Positions 60,179 to 64,000 of a stretch of 64,000 nt of DNA are shown piece by piece (the first letter of the stretch is position 1; each line of letters begins with the position of its first letter). The position numbers and the translations under genes are program-made. Where the stretch lies: contig NC_011891.1 in assembly GCF_000022145.1 (NCBI RefSeq), positions 2,740,001-2,804,000 on the forward strand, read 5' to 3'. Source of the DNA: Anaeromyxobacter dehalogenans 2CP-1 (lineage in GTDB: Bacteria; Myxococcota; Myxococcia; Myxococcales; Anaeromyxobacteraceae). A model generated the notes under the pieces. It searched no databases and was not told the DNA's origin. It saw only the letters and a program-made list of their open reading frames with translations.

Positions 60179-62119
60179 ATGACCGAGTCCGTTCACGCCG
60201 GCGAGGAGATCCGTCGTTCCCGCGAGGTGGCCGAGGCTTCCCGCGAGGCCGAGTGGCGCGGGGCCGGGTTCCTGCGCGACCTGTTCCTCGGCCGCTTCCG
60301 CGTCGGGCTCATCCACCCGTACCCGCTGCCCGGCGAGGAGCGGCCCGAGTTCGCCCGCTGGTACCGGACGTTCGAGCAGTTCCTGCGCGAGCACGTGGAC
60401 CCGGTCGCCATCGACGAGACCGGCGAGTACCCGCCGCACGTGATGGAGGGCCTGCGCAAGCTCGGCGCCTTCGGGATGAAGATCCCGGTGGAGTACGGCG
60501 GCCTCGGCTTCGACCAGGTCGAGTACGGGAAGGTGATGGCGCTCCTCGGGAGCTGGGACGCCAACCTGACCGCGCTGCTGTCGGCGCACCAGTCGATCGG
60601 CGTCCCGCAGCCGCTGAAGCTGTTCGGCTCGGACGCCCTGAAGCACAAGTACCTGCCGCGCATCGCGAAGGGCGCCGTGAGCGCGTTCGCGCTCACCGAG
60701 GCCAACGTCGGCTCCGACCCGGCCCGCCTCGCCACCACCGCCGAGCGGTCGCCGGACGGCACGCACTACGTGCTGAACGGCGCGAAGCTCTGGTGCACCA
60801 ACGGCACCATCGCCGAGCTGCTGGTGGTGATGGCGCGCGATCCGCGGACCGACGCCATCAGCGCGTTCGTGGTGGAGACGTCCTGGCCCGGCGTGGAGGT
60901 GACGCACCGCTGCCGCTTCATGGGCCTGCGCGCCATCGCGAACGCCGCGCTGCGCTTCACCGACGTGAAGGTCCCCGCCGAGAACCTCATCGGCAAGGAG
61001 GGGCGCGGGCTCAAGATCGCGCTCACCACGCTCAACACCGGCCGGCTCTCGCTCCCCGCCGCGGTCGCCGGCGGCGTGAAGAACGCGCTCGCGCTGTCGC
61101 GCACCTGGGCCGCCGCGCGCGTGCAGTGGGGCCAGGAGATCGGCAAGCACGAGGCCATCACGCACAAGCTCGCCGACATGGCGTCCACCGCGTACGCGAT
61201 GGAGGCCGTCTCCGACCTGGCGCAGTCGCTCGCCGATCACGAGGGCTACGACATCCGGCTCGAGGCCGCGGCCGCCAAGGAGTGGAACACCGTCCAGGCG
61301 TGGCGGCTCATCGACGAGACCATGCAGATCCGCGGCGGCCGCGGCTACGAGACGGAGCGCTCGCTGGCCGGGCGCGGCGAGACGCCGGTCGGCGTGGAGC
61401 GCTGGATGCGCGACGCGCGGATCAACCTGATCTTCGAGGGCTCCTCGGAGATCATGCACCTGTTCATGGCCCGCGAGGCGGTGGACAAGCACCTGCAGAT
61501 CGCCGGCGCGCTCATCGATCCGAAGGTGCCGGTCGGGAAGAAGCTCGCCACGCTGCCGAAGGTCGGCGCGTTCTACGCCACCTGGTACCTCGGCCTGTGG
61601 CTGCGCGGCCTGGTCGCCCCGCGCTACGGCGGCTTCGGCCGGCTCGCGCGCCACCTGCGCTTCGTGGAGCGCTCGAGCCGCAAGCTCGCGCGCGAGATCT
61701 TCCACTCGATGGTGGTGTTCCGCGCCGCCGCCGAGCGCAAGCAGGCGTTCCTGTTCCGCCTCGTGGACATCGCGAACGAGCTGTTCGCCATGTCCGCGAG
61801 CGTCGCCCGCGCCGACGCGCTCCGGCGCGAGGGCCGCCCCGAGGCCGCCGGCGCGATGCGGCTCGCCGATCAGTTCTGCCTGCGGAGCCGCCGCAAGGTG
61901 CGCGCGCTGTTCGGCGCGCTCTGGCACAACGACGACACCGTCGCGTACGCCGTCGGCCGCGAGGTGCTGGATGGTGAGCACGCGTGGCTGGAGCAGGGCG
62001 CCATGAGCCTCGACCTCACGGTCGAGGCGCTGCGGCCCAAGGTCCCCTCCCGCGCCGCGCCCGCGCCGGCCCCTGGTCCCGCGCGCCCGGCGGTGCCGGC
62101 GGAGGCGGACCCGGTCTGA
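60179..62119 (+). CDS. Long acyl-CoA dehydrogenase (VLCAD-like length)
   Basis: A 646-residue flavoprotein. The N-terminal and middle domains are typical (MKIPVEYGGLGFDQVEY, FALTEANVGSDPARLATTAE, LWCTNGTIAELLVV, TTLNTGRLSLPAAVAGG). The FAD-binding helical domain carries MQIRGGRGYETERSLAGRG. The catalytic base should be the Glu in LIFEGSSEIMHLFM. A C-terminal extension of about 180 residues makes it longer than the 380-residue short-chain enzymes, as in very-long-chain acyl-CoA dehydrogenases. It introduces the alpha-beta double bond of acyl-CoA and passes electrons to ETF. It stands alone. Confidence 0.93.
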   Translation: MTESVHAGEEIRRSREVAEASREAEWRGAGFLRDLFLGRFRVGLIHPYPLPGEERPEFARWYRTFEQFLREHVDPVAIDETGEYPPHVMEGLRKLGAFGMKIPVEYGGLGFDQVEYGKVMALLGSWDANLTALLSAHQSIGVPQPLKLFGSDALKHKYLPRIAKGAVSAFALTEANVGSDPARLATTAERSPDGTHYVLNGAKLWCTNGTIAELLVVMARDPRTDAISAFVVETSWPGVEVTHRCRFMGLRAIANAALRFTDVKVPAENLIGKEGRGLKIALTTLNTGRLSLPAAVAGGVKNALALSRTWAAARVQWGQEIGKHEAITHKLADMASTAYAMEAVSDLAQSLADHEGYDIRLEAAAAKEWNTVQAWRLIDETMQIRGGRGYETERSLAGRGETPVGVERWMRDARINLIFEGSSEIMHLFMAREAVDKHLQIAGALIDPKVPVGKKLATLPKVGAFYATWYLGLWLRGLVAPRYGGFGRLARHLRFVERSSRKLAREIFHSMVVFRAAAERKQAFLFRLVDIANELFAMSASVARADALRREGRPEAAGAMRLADQFCLRSRRKVRALFGALWHNDDTVAYAVGREVLDGEHAWLEQGAMSLDLTVEALRPKVPSRAAPAPAPGPARPAVPAEADPV

Positions 62120-62189
62120 CAGCGCCGCCCGTTCGCGTGGTGCCCTGCTGCGGCGCGCGCTGACGCCCGCCGCCGTCAGCACGCGGCCG

Positions 62190-63920
62190 TCAGCACGCCG
62201 CCGCCGCCGCGCGGTCCGTCGCGTCGCCGCCGCGCCGGTGCGGTCCCGTCCAGACCTGGCCGCCCAGCAGCCACACCAGCCCCCCCGGCGCGCGCCCCTG
62301 GACGGAGAGGTGGCCGCCGTGGATGCAGCGGAGGTGGTGGAACGCGCAGAGGCCCACCAGGTTCTCGGAAGCGTCGCTACCGCCGTGCGAGCGGAAGTCG
62401 ATGTGGTGCGCGTGCGCCGCGTGCCGGCTGCAGCCCGGCACCTGGCACCAGCCCGAGTCGCGCTCGCGGATGCGCCGCGAGCGCGTTCGTGAGCCCCCCG
62501 GCGCGTCCCCCCAGGTCGCGAGGAAGTGGAAGGCGATGACCGCCAGGCACGTTCCGGTGGAGAGCGCGGGCCCATGGCGCTCCCGGACCGAGGCGATCGC
62601 CGCCGCGAGCAGCACCGCCACCCCGCGCGGCAGGGACGCGACCAGCTGCCCCCGCGCACGCAGCTGCCCCTCGCGCTCGCCCTCCACCTCGCGGCGGAGC
62701 GCGACGCAGGTCGCCTCGAGCGCCCGCGGAATCCATCGAGCGATGTCGGACTCCTGCAGCCGCGCCAAGACCCGCAGCTTCTCGTAGGAGACGCCCCGCT
62801 GCCGCGCCTCCTCCAACGCCGGCGCCGCCGCCAGCCGGGCCTCCAGCGCCACGCGCTGCTCCACCGCCCGCGCCGGCAGCCCCAGCCGCTCCTCCACGTA
62901 CTCCCGAAAGCTCCCATATCCGGACAGCCGGTGCATCCCGCTCCGCTTCACCGCGTACCCACACAACCCGATGATCCGCTCCCATCCCGCGCGGCACTCC
63001 GCCAGCGCGCGCAGGCGCGCGTCGAGCTCCTGCGCGGAGAGCGACTCGTGGAACGAGAGCTCCGGTGCCGGCAGCGCCGGGACGTCCGGAAGCTCCGCCC
63101 ACCCGTCTGGCCCCAGGCTCGCCGTGGCGCCCCGCCGCGTCGACTCGGGGCCTCGCGCCCGGAACCCCGGACCCAGCGGACGGGAGTCGTCCCCGTCCGG
63201 ATCGCCCGGGTGCTCCGCCAGGTACTCCTGGGCCAGCACCTCGAGCTGCTCGATGCGGCTCGACCCCGGCTCCAGCTCCCGGGCGAGCGCGAGCGCCTCG
63301 TCCAGCACCCGCCGCTCGTCCGGCGGCAGCTGCGTGCGCAGCTCGACCCACGCCTCGTCCTCGTCGTCACCGACGGCACCGCCCGCCCCGTCGCCCAGCG
63401 CTCGGGCCGCGCGGACCGCCGCCTCCAGTGCCCGGACCGTCTCCCTGCCCGCGCGCTCGACCCACGCCGCCTCCGCCTCGCCCACCGCGACCGGCAGGAT
63501 CGTCTCCGCCGCCCGGAGCCGGACCCGCCCCGCGCGCAGCGCCTCGCGGAGCAGCGGCCGCTCGCGCAGCCCCGCGCCCAGCCGCGCCAGGTTCTCGGCC
63601 GCGCGCTTCCCCAGGTCGAGCGCCTCGCGGGCGTAGTCGTCGAGGTGACACCCCAGCGCCGCCAGCCGGTCGCCCCGCCTCAGCGCCGTGAGCCCTTCCG
63701 CCAACTCGACGTCGAGGCACCCCCGCATCCGCGCCGCCCAGACGAGGAGATGCTCGCCCACGTCGCCCTCGAGCTCGCCTCCGCGGAACCACGCCTCGAT
63801 CTCGGCAGGCGTGAACGGCGGCAGCTCGACCCGCGGCGGCGCGTGGCGCGCCAAGGCCGCGTCCAGCGCGGCGGCGTCCAATCCGGCGGTGGCGTGCGCG
63901 GCGTTCATTGCGCACATCAT
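62190..63920 (-). CDS. DUF222-like protein with C-terminal HNH nuclease domain
   Basis: A protein of about 576 residues. The long helical N-terminal region (Ala/Arg/Glu-rich, RLRALAECRAGWERIIG) resembles DUF222 proteins, which come in many copies in some genomes. The C-terminal HNH motif is CQVPGCSRHAAHAHHIDFRSHGG with CAFHHLRCIHGGHL, including two CxxC-like zinc pairs. The start is uncertain (ATG at 63920, 63917 or 63908). It could be a nuclease of a mobile or defence character; nothing beside it decides this. Confidence 0.8.
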   Translation of the reverse strand: MMCAMNAAHATAGLDAAALDAALARHAPPRVELPPFTPAEIEAWFRGGELEGDVGEHLLVWAARMRGCLDVELAEGLTALRRGDRLAALGCHLDDYAREALDLGKRAAENLARLGAGLRERPLLREALRAGRVRLRAAETILPVAVGEAEAAWVERAGRETVRALEAAVRAARALGDGAGGAVGDDEDEAWVELRTQLPPDERRVLDEALALARELEPGSSRIEQLEVLAQEYLAEHPGDPDGDDSRPLGPGFRARGPESTRRGATASLGPDGWAELPDVPALPAPELSFHESLSAQELDARLRALAECRAGWERIIGLCGYAVKRSGMHRLSGYGSFREYVEERLGLPARAVEQRVALEARLAAAPALEEARQRGVSYEKLRVLARLQESDIARWIPRALEATCVALRREVEGEREGQLRARGQLVASLPRGVAVLLAAAIASVRERHGPALSTGTCLAVIAFHFLATWGDAPGGSRTRSRRIRERDSGWCQVPGCSRHAAHAHHIDFRSHGGSDASENLVGLCAFHHLRCIHGGHLSVQGRAPGGLVWLLGGQVWTGPHRRGGDATDRAAAAAC

Positions 63921-63926
63921 TGCGCA
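63905..63926. repeat. Tandem 10-base repeat over the HNH start codons
   Basis: TCATTGCGCA occurs at 63905-63914 and 63917-63926, spanning the possible ATG codons. The second copy extends to the perfect palindrome CATTGCGCAATG (63918-63929). On the plus strand beyond, 63947 to the window end could begin another ORF, but too little is visible. Confidence 0.5.
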
Positions 63927-64000
63927 ATGGTCTGACACTGTCGGTCATGGCTCTGCTCACGAGCGGCGGCTCGGATGGGGTGCGAGGCGCGGCGAGAGCG

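Overview
The window is very GC-rich DNA with almost every third codon position G or C. Its gene content is a mix of two-component and sigma54 signalling, multihaem cytochromes, lipoproteins of myxobacterial style, a large acyl-CoA dehydrogenase and a DUF222-type HNH protein. This fits a Myxococcota chromosome and looks most like Anaeromyxobacter; that assignment is inference from gene style, not a database match. There is no phage, insertion sequence, CRISPR array or rRNA. About 48 protein genes and one tRNA fill the window. No gap between genes exceeds 300 bases; the longest are 42111-42394, 8627-8890 and 59932-60178, and what they hold is given in the entries.

Layout. 1-2796: a truncated RND efflux operon (permease, adaptor) divergent from a TetR regulator, with three related palindromic sites between them. 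2802-7711: two PAS histidine kinases, methionine aminopeptidase and a LysR protein that is only a DNA-binding domain. 7766-14323: tRNA-Arg(CCT), small proteins, a chemoreceptor, a methyltransferase, an adenosine-specific kinase homologue, a ribosome-hibernation/cold-shock fusion, YceI and PdxH. 14330-20532: an envelope cluster (metallophosphoesterase, beta-rich protein, cysteine-rich VWA lipoprotein) and a kinase/NtrC-type regulator pair. 20570-24777: three tandem universal stress proteins, a LuxR-type regulator and a ClC transporter. 24912-32354: a glucose-6-phosphate node, with a GH15 glycosidase facing an operon gnd-zwf-pgl and a membrane-tethered trehalose-6-phosphate synthase.

32542-38326: a two-gene operon of a 1549-residue protein (adenylate-forming ligase, HEAT-like helical middle, unrecognised domain, GNAT acetyltransferase) and a homocitrate-synthase-type enzyme. 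38498-43918: DMT exporter, patatin, double-ACT protein, D-cysteine-desulfhydrase-like enzyme and a propeller lipoprotein. 43942-48275: a DsbA/FrnE-like oxidoreductase next to a tRNA-modification operon (DTW protein, Tgt-MnmC fusion, hydrolase). 48279-52772: an acyltransferase-like membrane protein and a tetrahaem cytochrome/FeS/NrfD/cytochrome c operon preceded by tandem FNR-like boxes. 52916-63920: a second ClC channel, MFS transporter, M1 aminopeptidase, alcohol dehydrogenase, long acyl-CoA dehydrogenase and HNH protein.

The most striking observation is at 43942-44553. The DsbA/FrnE-like gene carries an in-frame UGA exactly where the first cysteine of its CPFC active site should be. A perfect 8-bp hairpin with a GGUC loop begins 24 bases after that codon. 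This is the expected signature of a selenoprotein (motif U-P-F-C) with a bacterial SECIS element, and an automatic caller would start the gene after the active site. Second in interest are the 1549-residue ligase/acetyltransferase operon, the Tgt-MnmC fusion with an altered active-site loop, and the membrane-anchored trehalose-phosphate synthase.
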